A stretch of DNA of 64,000 nt from Silene conica (GCA_029255685.2 CM055312.2:53788202-53852201); one strand, 5' to 3'; shown: positions 1-12,660, counted from the stretch's first letter. Notes: generated by a model not told the origin, from the sequence alone. Numbers and translations: made by a program.

Positions 1-734
1 GGTAAGACAAAGAGCAAGAATACAAGCATGGAATGCCACCATTGCCACAAGACTGGGCATTGGAGGCGCACGTGCCTCGTGTATCGCGAGGACATTAAGG
101 CAAGCCACGTTACTCCTGTTGGTATGTCTTCTTCTTCTTTTATTCACATGATTGAGATTAACCATGCAAGTTACGGAACTTGGGTATTAGATACTGGTTG
201 TGGTTATCATCTGTGTAATCATGTTCAGGGCCTCCGAAACCTCGAGCCCCCCACAAAGGGTGAGGTTGACCTGCGTGTCGGGAATGGAGCACGAGTTGCT
301 GCAGTCTCGAGGGGAACATACATGATCCAGCTTCCTAGTGGATTTGAGTTATCCTTGTATAATTGTTATTATGTTCCTAGTTTATCCAAAAACATTATTT
401 CTGTTTCTGCACTTGACAAACTTGGATTTTCATTTGTCATAGAGAATAATAGCTGTATTTTCTCGTTACACGATATGATTTATGGCAAGGCAGTTTCCAT
501 AAATGGAATTTATGTTTTAGATCAAACCACCGAAATATTACACGTGAATAATAAGAAGTTAAAGGTTGGTGACAAAGATCAAACCTACCTATGGCACTGC
601 CGTGTGGGACATATAAATGAGAAACGCGTAAAACATCTCATACAGAATGGAGCTATCTCGGCCCTTGATTTCGAATCATATGGCACGTGTGAATCATGTC
701 TCATCGGTAAGACGACTCGTATTTCCTTCAAATG
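1..734 (+). pseudogene. C1 gag C-terminus, protease and integrase N-terminus
   Basis: Open from the window edge to a TGA at 732-734. From the methionine at 28 the product has a CCHC zinc knuckle (CHHCHKTGHWRRTC) typical of copia nucleocapsid, then a protease segment with WVLDTGCG, where the aspartate is the expected catalytic residue, then the GAG-pre-integrase/HHCC segment (LWHCRVGH ... CESCLIGK). Compared with C3 (58110-58390) the sequence jumps from the end of the HHCC segment to just before 'DQHLKDCG', so about 260 bp of the integrase catalytic core are missing and the frame ends at the deletion. The parent gag-pol would be about 1,300 codons. Confidence 0.88.
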
Positions 735-2491
735 AGGTTGATCAACACCTTAAAGACTGTGGAATCATTCTACAGTTGACTCCACCTGGAACACCACAAT
801 TAAATGGTGTGTTCGAACGGAGAAATCGTACTCTACTTGATATGGTTCGATCCATGATGAGTCACACCGTCGTTCCTGATGCATTATGGGGCTATGCTCT
901 TCTGTCAGCCGCTCTAATATTTAACCGAAGTCCGTCTAAAGCTGTTGACAAGACTCCATACGAGTTATGGAAGGGAACGGTTCCTAACTTGTCCTTTATT
1001 CGGGTTTGGGGCTGCGAAGCTTATGTCAAATGGAGACACGAGGACAAGCTCGGCCCGCGATCGGTCAAGACATACTTTATAGGTTATCCAAAAGGAACTT
1101 TTGGTCATTACTTCTACTCGCCAATCGAACAACTTGTTTTTGTTGCGACTAGTGCGACGTTCTTAGAGAAAGAATTTCTTGAGAACAAGTCGAGTAATAA
1201 AACCTTCGATCTATCGGAGATTCAAGAACCAACTACCGAGCAACCATTGGAGGAAGCGGTTCCTTCAACCTCGGCTGCGGTAGATATTCCTCAGGAACCT
1301 AGGAGGTTGGGAAGAGTCTTTATTCCTTCGGACAGATACATTGGTATGGTCGAGGAACATGACATAGATGACATCTTACTCCTAGAGGGTAATGAACCCA
1401 CAACCTATAAAGGTGCCCTGACTAGTTCCGACTCAAAGCTATGGATAAAAGCCATGCAATCCGAGATGGACTCCATGTATGAGAACAACGTGTGGGATCT
1501 TGTGGACCTACCTGCAAAGGTACGCCCCCTTCAATGCAAATAACTTTACAAGATAAAGCATGCTGTGGAAGGACAACAAGATATTCATAAGGCACGACTA
1601 GTTGCTAAAGGTTTCACCCAAGTGCCAGGCTTGCACTACGATGAAATATTTGCACCCGTAGTCATGCTACGTTCCATTCGGATTATCTTAGCGATTGCCG
1701 CATTTCATGACTATGAAATATGGCAGATGGATGTTAAAACCGCCTTCTTAAACGGTTATTTGGAGGAAGAGTTGTACATGGTACAGCCCGAGGGTTTTAT
1801 TGATCCTGAACATCCTAAGAAGGTTTGCAAGCTTAAGCGTTCCATTTATGGACTTAAGCAAGCATCACGGAGTTGGAATCATCGTTTCGACCAAGTGATA
1901 AAAGAGAATGGTTTCATTCGATAAGTCGAGGAAACATGTCTATATATCAAGTCGAGTGGGAGCAAGATTGTCTTCCTAGTATTGTATGTCGATGATATAC
2001 TCCTGATTGGGAATGACATACCTCTTTTATCTTCGGTTAAAGCATGGTTGAAAAACCATTTCCAGATGAAAGATCTGGGAGAGGCACATAGAATTTTGGG
2101 CATCCGTATCTACAGGGATAGATCACGATGGATGTTATCTCTCAGTCAGGAGTCTTATATAGATAAGATTCTAGAGAGATTCAGCATGACGAACTCCAAG
2201 AAAGGGTTCCTTCCTATGGCTACTGGGCTTCACTTGAGCAAGTCTCAAGAAGCTAAGACATCGGAAGAAAAAGAGCGCATGAGTCGGATTCCTTACGCTT
2301 CGGCTATAGGATCGATCATGTATGCCATGATATGCACACGTACAAACGTTGCATATGCATTGAGTATGACAAGTCGATTCCAAGCACATCCAGGTGAACA
2401 ACACTGGATGGCCGTGAAAAACATTGTTAAGTACCTACGGAGGACTAAAGATTAGGGATTGACTTATTGAGGCGACACGAGGCTCTGCGCC
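735..2491 (+). pseudogene. C1 integrase C-terminus and reverse transcriptase
   Basis: Continuation of the C1 polyprotein after the integrase deletion. It contains the end of the integrase core (TPPGTPQLNG), the conserved NRSPSKAVDKTPYELW segment, then the reverse transcriptase with KARLVAKGFTQ, DVKTAFLNGYLEEELYM, SIYGLKQASRSWNHRF and the catalytic box YVDDILLIGND (about 1985-2017). A stop at 1541-1543 replaces the Trp codon seen in C3, another at 1922-1924 replaces Ser, and further stops fall at 2453 and 2468. The RNase H start is cut off by the G1 LTR at 2492. Confidence 0.88.
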
Positions 2492-4103
2492 TGATTCCCG
2501 TCGTTGAGGGCGTCAAAGATAAAATTTATATTCCTAAACTTTAACTAGATAGTGAAAGTCAAGGGTCGAACCACAAGGAGGTGCAGAATGCTTATTGTTC
2601 TATGTTAATGTCTTAGGGTAACAAATTCGGGGGTTTGTTTGTTTGGTTGTCACTAGGTCTAACAAAATAAAGACAAGATAAAACGAAAGTAAGATAAAGT
2701 TAAAAACTTATGATAAAAGAATGCTAGGATGTTCGGGTCATAAAAGCTACGATGGTATAACTTCTAAGTCAACATGTATTACAGTCGCGTAAGGGGTGTA
2801 ACAAATCCTCTCGGTCTATGTTACCTAATAGCTCCTTTCGGCTTATGCTATTAGTTCCTAGGTCTCACAATTATTGGGTGTCAACAATAAGGATGAGTCC
2901 TAAATTCTAGGTCACATACCTTTCAGTCTTAGTAACCTAGCCGTCTTAAAGCGTTAACCAATGCCCTTCTCGTATGTTTCAATCTTGGATAAGTCATTAC
3001 TAACATCCTATAAGTCTCCTTTCAGTCTCATTATAGGGTATTATAATTAACGAAACAAAATAGTCTGAAAACATGCGCGAGGTCAGTCGACCGACCAGCT
3101 AACCCAGTCGGTCGACCAACTACCTCAGTCGACCGACCAGTTAAGCCAGTCGGTCGACCAAGGTCTGCTACAGGTCGATTCTGATCTTATACCATCTACG
3201 CAAATTAATCACCTACATCCTAACATGGTGGTTTAGCTGCTCATAACTATAACAATAACGATTATAACAATTAAAAAAACTGAATTCATATCAAATAATA
3301 ACATAGTCATGCGATAAACAATAAGGTTTCGGGATTCTAATCTAAACCGGATGCTAGCAATACTATCCAAATAACAATAAGAACTAAAATTAAAGTGTAT
3401 TACCGCAAAACGGAATTAGGGCAGAAGGAAGAACTTTATTGAATCCATGGAACGATTGTTGAATAACGAAATAAGAACAATGCTAAAAACTTAAAGGAAA
3501 CAGTAACTTTATTGAGATTACAGAATTATACTAAGGATTAGCTACTAAGACTTAATTAAAAACTCGATAAATAATTGATACTTAGCCCTAATCACGAATT
3601 AGGCTTAAGTAGGCAAAAAAACAAAAGCTTCTTTCATAACCTAATCACGCGTGGGCTTTGCGGAAATCTTTCTGAAGCTGCGCTTCGGTCGACTGACCAT
3701 GTGATGCGGTCGGTCGACCGGTTATCGGGCCAAATAGACTTTTGTCTTCGTAAGTTGAATTCTAGGTTTGAGATAACAGGTGCTTTGGTCGACCGACCAG
3801 GGTAGTCGGTCGGTCGACCGGTTTTCTTGTGTGTCAGTCTTGAATTCGTCTTAAATTGATCCTATGGTCCTTGGTTCGCGCCTTGGGTGTTGTTTCCTCC
3901 TTGTTCGTTGGTTATCTTGGTTATGCAAAAATCCCAAGGGTAGCAATTTGGCCTGAAATCGCCTCTTTTCCGCATAATTCTGCAAAAGAGCATAAAAATA
4001 CGAAAGTAGACAATTGTTGGGAAATAAAGGCTAAAACATCGTAAATGAGCTATAAAATGCGTGTAAAAATAGATGTAAAACATCATAAAATAGACACGCA
4101 TCA
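2492..4103 (-). repeat. 3' LTR of G1
   Basis: Bounded by TGATTCCCGTCG on the left and GACACGCATCA on the right. It matches in reverse the G3 LTRs at 25480-27269 and 30527-32319, including the end stretch TTTGACGCCCTCAACGACGGG. At 1,612 bp it is about 180 bp shorter than the G3 LTRs. The adjoining sequence (4104-4121), read on the minus strand, is a purine-rich GGTTTGGGGAATT tract, the expected polypurine tract, which identifies this as the 3' LTR of a minus-strand element. Confidence 0.85.
3081..3826. repeat. Paired GGTCGACCGACC motifs in the G1 LTR
   Basis: Four pairs are visible: about 3081-3116, 3126-3160, 3687-3721 and 3787-3826. In each pair one copy of (G/A)GTCGACCGACC is followed after roughly 8-12 bp by its reverse complement GGTCGGTCGACC, so each pair could form a hairpin with a stem of about 12 bp. 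See the finding on the shared motif. Confidence 0.75.
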
Positions 4104-6222
4104 AATTCCCCAAACCAGACCTTGCTTGCCCTCAAGCAAGAATTAGACTCGATCTTAAACTAATGGAACGGTTTCAATCTCAGAGCGAAATTTACATGTT
4201 AGCCTAAACCAATGCCAAGTCAATAAAGAGAAAGTATTTAAATCATGCAAACGAGTTATGGAGTTGTCAAACTTGCAAATCTATTGACTATAGAGACTTT
4301 AAACAGTGGACTCTCGCGGGTCGCTCAAATCACACATTAAGCAAAGGGTGAGTGTATGTATAAGATAAAAAGAAGAAATATTGTAAAGACACTCACCTAA
4401 CTTCGACCCGTGAAAACATGGCTGCAATCTAACATGAAAAAGAATTCTACAACCATGCATAAACATATTCATTAAGTGACCTTGGCACATGCATTGAGGT
4501 AAGGAGGGATATGTGAGAGGAAAGGTAAAAGAGGTTAAGATGTTTTTGGACAAGTGGGGTTAGTAGCCAAGCTAGTAAAACGGGTTCGAAGAACATATTT
4601 CACGACTTTCAACATTATGAAAGTGCTATTTTTGTAGCACAAATCTCACATTATATTAAAGGAAGGACTCCCAAATATTTTGAATGAAGTACAGGAGTAA
4701 TAAGATGTAAAAGAAAGGGATTTTTTTTCTGAACGAATTGAACTCCTGTTTCTGTCAGTTGGTCGACCGACCAAGTGGTGCGGTCGGTCGACTGACTTGC
4801 AGGTATTATTTGATTTTTTTGTTTTTTGTTTTTCTTTCTTTTTCTGTTCTTTTCTTTTTTCTTTTTCCTTTTTCTTTCTTTCTTTTCTCTTTTTGCTCAA
4901 GGTGACATACAAACCAAAATGCCTCAAAAAATTTCCATCGACTACAAAGACTAGCTTGGTAGGGTGGGCTAAGTATAGGATGTAGTTTTGGGGGATAAAA
5001 AGGCAGATTTGGTTATGTAGGGCTTATGGGTAAAACAAGAGAAAGGGCCCTCAAATGCACGTATCAAGACTCACAAAACAAGATAGTAAACAGGTATATA
5101 GCAATTCATGTTCATGTGCATATTGATGTAACATGTTCCAAAGGGAGTACTACTCACATCCTAGACAACTGGTTATGAATGAAACCAGGGATAAATCGCT
5201 AAAACTCAGAATGTATACTAGTTTGCCAAGGTACAAGTCAAGTCTCAAGAAACAAAAATTGTTTAACAAAAAGTCGTAGATATGCATATGATTCTAATGC
5301 TAAAACATGTTAACAAGACAAGGCAAAGGCATAGACATGTGAAAATTGCAAAATCATCATTGAAATACTCTCGTTGCGACTCGACCTATATGCTAAAATA
5401 AACGTGCATTTTTTTGAAATTTTCTATTTTTTTTATTTTTTTTCTTTTGTATATGTAAGGAAATTAAAGTAAGAACAAATGCAAGACAAAAATGCAATAA
5501 ATGTGTGACAAAATGTAATGGAATAATGCATGTGACACAAAACCATTCCTCAAACCAAACCGCACAATGTCCCCATTGTGCACTAGGATGAGTGAAAGTT
5601 TGTAAAAATAAAAGAAAATGTGAAAAATAAAACCAAGGGAACATGGAAAGAACTCACCGGATTTTAAGCGCAATGGAAACCTCCCCAAACCAGCGTGAGC
5701 TAGGAAGTTTCGGTGGCCAGCAGTGTCACTTCAAGGTCCTGAAAAAGATAAACGAAGAAAAACCTTTTTCGGGGATTAAAGATGTTTTGGGTGAAAGATA
5801 ATGGTTTAAAGGTTTGAATATGAGAAGAGAAGCAAAACATAAGGGATAGAATAGGGAAAAGAGCTTCCATATCGAGTTTGCACGCTTCCCAAAGCAATCA
5901 CGAACAAGCTGCAACAGGTATAGCGGTCGATCGACCTTTCTATCTGGTCGGCTGACCAGATGGCAGGTTACAGTGCATTCTGTGTTGTAGGGACCTGGTC
6001 GACCGACTGATGGTGCAGGTCGGTCGACTGGGTTTCATGTACAGTGGTCTTCTTCTTCTCGAAGTAAACTTGTATCAACCAAGTTAACCCTTCTCAAAAC
6101 TGTAAAACATTATAAAGGCGCCCAAAACATGCGCAAAAATCCAAAATCCAAGTCTAAAAGTCTTAACTAAGCAACAAAAGCAAAAATTGTTCTAAAACTA
6201 ACGCAAAGCAAAACTAAAAGTC
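4104..6222 (-). other. G1 non-coding region between gag-pro and the 3' LTR
   Basis: No credible gene. It matches the corresponding part of G3 in reverse, for example the stretch around 5700-5745 with the G3 segment near 28880-28930, and the 'ACAATGTCCCCATTGTG' stretch near 5563-5580. It holds a T-rich tract (about 4808-4895) next to a GGTCGACCGACC pair (4762-4797) and two more pairs at 5923-5953 and 5997-6033. Short open frames in the T-rich tract are low-complexity artefacts. Confidence 0.7.
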
Positions 6223-6392
6223 TTAACAAAAACTGAAAATTGTCTTAAAACTCAAAAACAACTTGAAGAACTCATCCGCGGAAATGCGGAAAATCTCGGA
6301 CCACGGCTTTTGGCTATATGCCGTAGTCTCCACCGTGTTTGTTTTGATTGCCAAACACGTCTCCATTCCGTCACAAAGCATATGTGACGGAT
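6223..6392 (-). pseudogene. Tail of the G1 reading frame
   Basis: Last codons of the G1 frame before its non-coding 3' region. The segment AYSQKPW resembles ACSQSPW near the end of the G3 ORF (about 28311-28330), suggesting a common ORF end in this family. The frame runs into the T1 TRIM at 6392 and resumes at 17507. The tail has no recognised domain. Confidence 0.45.
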
Positions 6393-6443
6393 CGTAACCA
6401 CCCGACCCACCACGGTCGTAACACACACCCAATAAGATGGAAG
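6393..6443 (-). repeat. Left LTR of T1, first part
   Basis: The first 51 bp of the left (3') LTR before the CACTA insertion. The plus-strand start CGTAACCACCC matches TGTAACAACCC of the right LTR with a mutated first base. It continues at 17003-17155. Confidence 0.85.
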
Positions 6444-6461
6444 CACTACTACAAGAATAGG
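6444..6461 (+). repeat. Left terminal inverted repeat of the CACTA element
   Basis: CACTACTACAAGAATAGG; 12 of 18 positions agree with the right terminus read in reverse, including CA-TACTAC. Confidence 0.85.
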
Positions 6462-7995
6462 ATATAGAGGTGCTCACCTCCCGACGCTTATTAAAAAACA
6501 GCTAAAATAGGTTTAATTATACCAAAGTAGGAAGTGCTATGATAAAGCGCCTCAAACAAATACCAAGTAAAACCCAAAAAAAAAAAAAGGCGTGCCTAAG
6601 TTTCCTACCATAGTAAAACACTAAAACCCTTGAAAATATAAAAACTTCTCCCTATTCCTTTGAACGGCGACAACGAACGACGAAGGCATTAAAGACTAAT
6701 CAAAGGGAACGAAAAGGGAACGACGAGGAAGAAGCTTCCAATCACAGGTATCGAAATTTGAAGATCATTCCATTTATTGATTGTTTTTCTTTTGTTGATG
6801 GTATTTTTACTCCAATTTTTCTGTTTTGCTTGTTGATTATTGATTATTGATTATTGATTGTTTTCCTTTCTTGATGTTATTTTTACTCCAATTTTTTTGT
6901 CTTGCTTGTTGATTATTGGTTATTGATTGTTTTCCTTTCTTGATGTTATTTTTACTTCAATTTTTTCTGTTGTGCTTGTTGATTATTGGGATCACAATGT
7001 GGTTGTGAATTACTGGTACATGAAATCGACAATAATCGACTATCGATCTTTATGGTTGCAAACTTTGTGCGATTGAACACGTCTTTCTTTAATGGATTGT
7101 GGCTGGCGTATTTAAAAACGGAGAATAGAAGAAGAAATCCCCTCTTTCTAACTTAGGTACGGCTGACACTCTGAGGTTTAAACTGGAAATTTATTAGTCT
7201 TATACTTGTTAATCTGAGTTCGCTCATCATAGGACTGGTTCCATTCTTTACTGATTACAACTTGTTATCCCCTTTATTTTTGCGCTGATTTTGTATTGCA
7301 ATCACAGTAATTTGTAGTTCTTGATTTTCATATAAAACTCATGAGGATTGCTACTTTTTTTTTTTTACTGCAATTAGAACCAATTTGAATGTAATATAAT
7401 AGGCTTACTTTGCAAAATTGTTGAAACATCACCCAAAATCTGGTCAGAGAATAAAACAATCTTAATGGTTGTATCTAAATAGTCTGAAGCGGTGTTGACG
7501 TTAAACTAAATTATTTTCCTAAAAGCTGGTTTTCATTTTCATCCCAAAAACGTCTATCACAACTTCAGTCTACTTCTTTGAAAGCGGCTTTGTTTAACTC
7601 GATTTCACCCTTTAAATAAAGCGAAGCTAGCCTTGCTACATTAAAGAGACCTGCTGCCCTTTGCTTCTTATTTGCTGTCTTGCCCTACTTTATAGATGAA
7701 ACGATATAAGAAGTTGTCTTTGGGTATAAAGAAATATGTAAAGAAAGACCTCCGTCCTCTGCTTTATGTAAAAGGGAAAGGTGATTTGAAGTAGCTTTAG
7801 CTGAAATCTCAATGGAAGCAAAAGAATTATTTTAATAGTATATAGAAGCCGCAGTATAAGCATTATTTTCTAGTGTACTTATAATTTAAGTGAATTTGGC
7901 AGTTCTGACTTTGGCATTTGAGGCCTTTTTAGTGTACTTATGTTTTTTTGCTTGGAGCTGAATTTACGTTACATGTGAAATTATTTTACAGTTTG
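6462..7995 (+). other. CACTA 5' subterminal and leader region
   Basis: No gene. AT-rich. Three imperfect tandem copies of a unit of about 70 bp (TGATTATTGATTGTTTTCCTTTCTTGATG ...) lie at roughly 6776-6990. An acceptor-like TTATTTTACAG ends at 7990, just before the TNPD start codon, so a leader intron is likely. Promoter elements could not be fixed. Confidence 0.5.
6776..6990. repeat. Tandem repeat in the CACTA leader
   Basis: Three imperfect copies built around 'TTGATGTTATTTTTACTCC' and 'GCTTGTTGATTATTG'. Copies differ by small indels in the TGATTAT run. Confidence 0.7.
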
Positions 7996-10900
7996 ATGGA
8001 TCTGAATTTTATCAAGGAAAATTTGGCTAGTCGTAGGGAAAGTGAACGATACTGAGTAGGAGTTCGTGAGTTCATAAGATATGCTACCTGTGACATATCC
8101 TCCTCTAATGGTAAAATATATTGTCCTTGTGGGAAGTGCGTAAACAGTAAACTGTTAAGTCCAGACGAAGTGAATGTACATTTGCTTAGTTCTGGAATAA
8201 TGTGTAACTACTCCACTTGGATTTTTCATGGAGAACAATTGGAGCACACATTAGTCGATGAACCTATGGAAACCACTCCACCTTTGACTCATATGCAACA
8301 ATTAGTTCACGATGCATATAGACAAAGAAATGAGGAGTCTGGTTTCAATGGTTCTCCCCATATGACAAATATGGCAACCACCGGACCAAGTAAAGATGCT
8401 GAAAACTTTTTAAATTTATTAAAGGATGCTGATCAGGAGTTGTGGCCGGGGTGTGAATTGACTAAGTTATCATTTTTAGTACTTTTGTTCCATTTAAAGA
8501 GTACTAATAAGTGGAGTAATAAGTCTATTAGTAGCCTATTAGAAATTTTACAACTTGCAATTCCCAACGGGGAAAACTTACCAAAAACATTTGCTGAAGC
8601 AAAGAAGGTTATTAGTAAATTAGGCCTTGATTACACAAAAATTGATGCTTGCCCGAAACACTGCCAACTTTATTGGAAAGACAAAGTACGTGATGATACA
8701 TGCTCAACTTGTGGGACTTCAATATGGAAAAAGGGTTAGAGAACAAGTGACATCAACGGGGCGAAAAAAGAAGAAAGGAATTTCTGCCAATGTTTTACGG
8801 TATTTTCCATTAAAGCCGAGACTTAAGCGAATTTTTATGTCTAAAAGACGGCAGCTTATATGAGGTGGCATGCCGAAGAAAGAATAAAAGAGGATGGTGC
8901 TCTAAGACATCCGGCTGATTCCTATGCTTGGCAAGACTTTGACTCTAGGTACCCTAATTTTGGTGCAGAGTCTCGTAATGTTAGACTTGGTTTAGCCAGT
9001 GATGGATTTAACCCTTTTGGAATGCTAAGTTCAACTTATAGTTGTTGGCCAGTAGTGTTGGCACCATACAACTTTCCTCCTTGGATGTGTTTAAAAGCTT
9101 CATCTCTTATTTTATCCACCTTAATTTCGGGGCCTAGTAGTCCAGGGAATAAAATTGATGTGTATTTGCAACCCCTTATTGAAGAGTTAATTGAGTTGTG
9201 GGACGAGGGCATTGAGACGTATGATGCTTCACTTTTACTTTACATGCCGGTTTACTGTGGACAATCAGCGATTTTCCAGGTTATGGCATGCTCTCTGGTT
9301 GGGGTGTACATGGTGAGAACGCGTGTCCTTGTTACAACTCCCAAACAGATTCAAAGTGGCTATATAATAGCCATAAGTTTTGTTTTATGGGTCATCGTCG
9401 ATTTTTAGATGAGGACCATCATTTTCGCTATAATAGAGAAGCTTTTAATGGAAGCGAAGAACTTGATGTTTCTCCTACAACACCTTCTGGAGCTGAGGTG
9501 GTGCGTCAAATTGACGCTATTCAAGACTTCAGTGGTTCTAAAACATAGAAGAAGAGGAGCGAATTCTTTAGACTACCTTATTGTGATTCTCATTTAATTC
9601 GCCACAATTTAGATGTCATGCACATTGGAAAAAAATGTGTGTGATAATGTGATTGGTACATTGTTGAATTTAGAAGGAAAATCTATAGATAACTTAAAAG
9701 CTCGTCGTGATTTGGAAGTTATGGGAATAAGAAAGGAACTTCATCCACAAGAAAGGGGATCAAGATACTATTTACCACCAGCTCCGTATACAATGTCTCA
9801 TGCTGAGAAGCATGCATTTTGTAAATTGCTCCATGAACTTAAAGTTCCCAATGGTTATGCTGGAAACATATCAAGGTGTGTAAACCTTACGCAATATAAA
9901 TTGCATGGCCTCAAAAGCCGTGACAATCATATTTTAATGCAACAAATTTTGTCAGTTGCATTGCGAGGGTTGCTGACACCGAAGGTGGTAGCTGTCTTAT
10001 TCCAGTTATGCGGCTATTTTAGAGATTTATGTGGTAAAGTTATACATTTAGATGAAATTGTGTGACTAGAAGCTTCTATACCACAAATAATGTGTCATTT
10101 AGAGATGATATTTCCTCCTAGCTTTTTTACGGTAATCGTCCACTTGGTTGTTCATCTAGCTACTGAAGCAAAGCTTGCTGGCCCCGTTAGATATAGATGG
10201 ATGTATTTTATTGAGAGGTATTTGGGGAAACTCAAATCCTATGTTTTTAATAAAGCGCATCCAGAAGGATCTATTGCGGAGGCTCACTTAGCCTTTGAAT
10301 GTATGATATTTTGCTCTCATTACGTTGAAGGATTTGATTCAAAATTTCCCATAACTTCAAATTTTGAAGGATGTGATGAAAATTTTGAATCAACAAGTAT
10401 TCTTCATGATAATAGTATTTTTGTTCAAGCTGGAAAACCTCTAGGAAAACCCACTACAGGCAAGATATCTGCAATGAACAAAATACAAGCACATCGATAT
10501 ATCCTTTTCAATTCTTCAGAAGTCACAGAATTTCTAAAGTAAGAATCTAACACTAACTAGTTTTAATTTTTATTAATTTTTATACAATAATTGTAAACAT
10601 GTTACTAACACTTGTTTTTATTAAAGAGTGCATGCAACAGAACTTAAGCGTCGTAATCGACCAAAACGTCTTTCTTTGAAAGAAATTGAGCGAATTCAAC
10701 ATGAAACATTCCATGAATGGTTCAGAGGACATGTAAGCATAATAGAGGCTTATGTCAAATAATAATATGAAGTATAATATGAGTTACTAATTTTTTCATA
10801 ATAAAACAGGTTACCAAATTGGAGGCGTCACAGGGTCCAGAATGTTTGAATGAGGAACTTCGTATGCTAGCTCGTGGACCACTTGATGTTGTATCTAAAT

Positions 10901-11477
10901 ACCAAGGATATAATGTCAATGGTTTTAGTTTTAGAACCAAACGTTATGATAAATGTACCCAAAATAGTGGTGTGGTTCTAGTGGCAAAAACGTCAAGCTA
11001 TGCTAGTGCTAGTGATAGAAGACCGGTCTTAGGAGATGTTGCTTACTATGGGAGGATAATAGAAATCATTGAATTGAAATATTTAGGAGGATACTCTACT
11101 ATAAAGTTTAAATGTGAGTGGATAGATACAACTTCTGGAAGAGGAACAAAGCAAGATGTGTATGGTTTTACACTTGTTAATTTATCTCGTTTACATAGTG
11201 GCGAAACCCTGACAGATGAGCCATATATATTTGCCACACAAGCTGAGCAAGTGTTCTATATTCAAGACCAAGTTAATGCAGAATGGTCTGTTGCTTTGAA
11301 GATGAAACCGAAACATGTTAACGACATTGGTGACGATGAATTGAGTGAAGATGAAGAAATTGAGCCATATCATGTTTCATTTCTAAAAACTTATATTCGA
11401 ACTCGCATGAAAATCCTAGTTGGGTTAGGCATGGTGTCGAAGGAACTTTGGTTGATATGACTGAAAATAATGTCTAG
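7996..11477 (+). pseudogene. CACTA TNPD-like transposase (Transposase_21 family), degenerate
   Basis: Multi-exon transposase of the En/Spm tnp2 type. Order: an N-terminal transposase-associated domain (CPCGKCVN ... VNVHLL ... WIFHGE, about 7996-8240); a CPKHC...CSTCG zinc-like pair (8650-8720); the Transposase_21 core (MRWHAEER, RHPADSYAW, NVRLGLASDGFNPFG, VYLQPLIEEL, ENACPC, CFMGHRRF); a DUF4218-type part (LEKNVCDN, RKELHPQERG, EMIFPPSFF, HLATEAKLAGPVRYRWMY, NKAHPEGSIAEAHLAFEC); a short exon at about 10628-10731 (NRPKRLSLKEIERI); and a DUF4216-type exon from 10810. Lesions: TGA at 8053, frameshifts near 8735, 8843, 9232 and 9540, TGA at about 10063, and a frameshift near 11385. The start at 7996 is the first ATG after an acceptor and gives the conserved N-terminus. 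Donor GTAAGA follows 10538. Confidence 0.9.
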
Positions 11478-11690
11478 CTGCTCTTTTATGTTTTGAATAT
11501 TGGTTGTTCTTTTATGTGTTGAATAGTGGCTGTTCTTTTATGTTTTGAGATTTGGTTGTTCCTTTATGTTTTGAATAGTGGCTGTTCTTTTATGTTTCGA
11601 AATTTGGATGTTCTTTTATGTTTTGAATAGTGGCTGTTCTTTTATGTTTTGAATATTGGCCGTTCTTTTATGTTTTAAATAATAAGCTTC
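11476..11690. repeat. 26-bp minisatellite after TNPD
   Basis: About eight tandem copies of a 26-bp unit of the form G(C/T)TGTTCTTTTATGTTTTG followed by AATAGTG or AATATTG. It lies immediately downstream of the TNPD stop, in the space between the two CACTA genes. Confidence 0.88.
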
Positions 11691-12329
11691 AAACTAAGTC
11701 ATGGTTTTTATTTGTGAAAGTCTTTGTGTGCTAGCTAGCTTTAATTTCTGAACTTCTGTTGGAACTTCTTTTAGTGGAACTAAATAATTTGTTGACAAAG
11801 CTTAAAGTTGACAGGGAAAATGGCTAAGGCTAAGAATCTCCAGATTACTAGACAAAGTAGCAGCCAAGCAGATCAAAGAGAGAACAACACAACTGAGCAT
11901 TCCAGATCTTTAAGTCAAAACCAAGTTCAAAATTCAGAATCAACTCAACATGAAAATGAGGGGCGGACATATGAGTGTGTTGTACAAGGTAAAATCAACA
12001 TTCACTTTATAATACAGTTTGTAGGTACATTGATATTTCATATTAAAGTGATCTTATCATTTTTTAGATCCCGACGGAAAAAGAACTCGTGGGAAAACTG
12101 TTCTTGCAGATATATGGAACTTACCAGAAGGAAATCGAGTAGTTATTGAGATAAACAAATCAAACCAACCTATAGGGGATGAAGGAGGGGCGCTAGGATA
12201 TTTTTATGGGACAATAGCTAGAAAATGAGGTCTTTTCTCATTAAGTTATGCCCGATGGGATCACTTAAAAAAAGGCAATAAGGCAAACAATCACACCTTG
12301 ATTCTGAAAGAAGTTCAGGTAAAAGGGAT

Positions 12330-12660
12330 TCAAAACTTTGTATTAGTACCATTATTGTTATATATTTGGTTTATATATATTTGATTCAAAACTGAAATGT
12401 GAGAGCATATCTGCCAATCTCGTATTTGCAGCCACTCGTACTGACTAAGCCAATCTCTATCTGCTTGTTTGTACTGATTCTGCCCCCTCTGTCTGATACG
12501 TGCTCTGACTGCATCCACTGTCAGTTGTGCAGTCTTCCTTGGTATAGCCAGCATGACTTCATTCTTACTTTGGTTCCTCTGATACCATATGTGATATATG
12601 GTACTTAAAAGCATAGCTGAGTGAACTTGTTTTTTAATCCCAAATTGATTCATACACTAG
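12330..12660 (-). pseudogene. LINE 3' end fragment in a TNPA intron
   Basis: A minus-strand frame with YHIWYQRNQSKNEV followed by a basic tail resembles the C-terminus of plant LINE ORF2, where an I(Y/W)xxRN motif follows the zinc-binding reverse-transcriptase domain; the LINE at the right end of this window has YYIWLQRNKARMDNV in the same place. Only about 100 codons remain. No poly(A) or duplication was identified. Confidence 0.55.

Larger units (their letters stand above)
1..2491 (+). mobile_element. Ty1/copia element C1, partial, host of the G1 insertion
   Basis: Remains of a copia retrotransposon whose order gag zinc knuckle, protease, integrase, reverse transcriptase marks Ty1/copia. 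It begins before the window. It stops at 2491 in the middle of the RNase H region, where the TGATTCCC terminus of the G1 LTR follows directly; GCGCC (2487-2491) is the likely target-site duplication, but its partner was lost with the deleted right end of G1. It is closely related to C2 and C3 further right. An internal deletion of roughly 260 bp and several stop codons make it inactive. Confidence 0.9.

Noticed and set aside
6361..6392. A host gene ending left of T1
   Set aside because: The flanks on both sides of T1 are joined by the CGGAT duplication and belong to the G1 reading frame.
12399..12608. Plus-strand frame opposite the LINE scrap
   Set aside because: Antisense shadow of the LINE ORF2 C-terminus.
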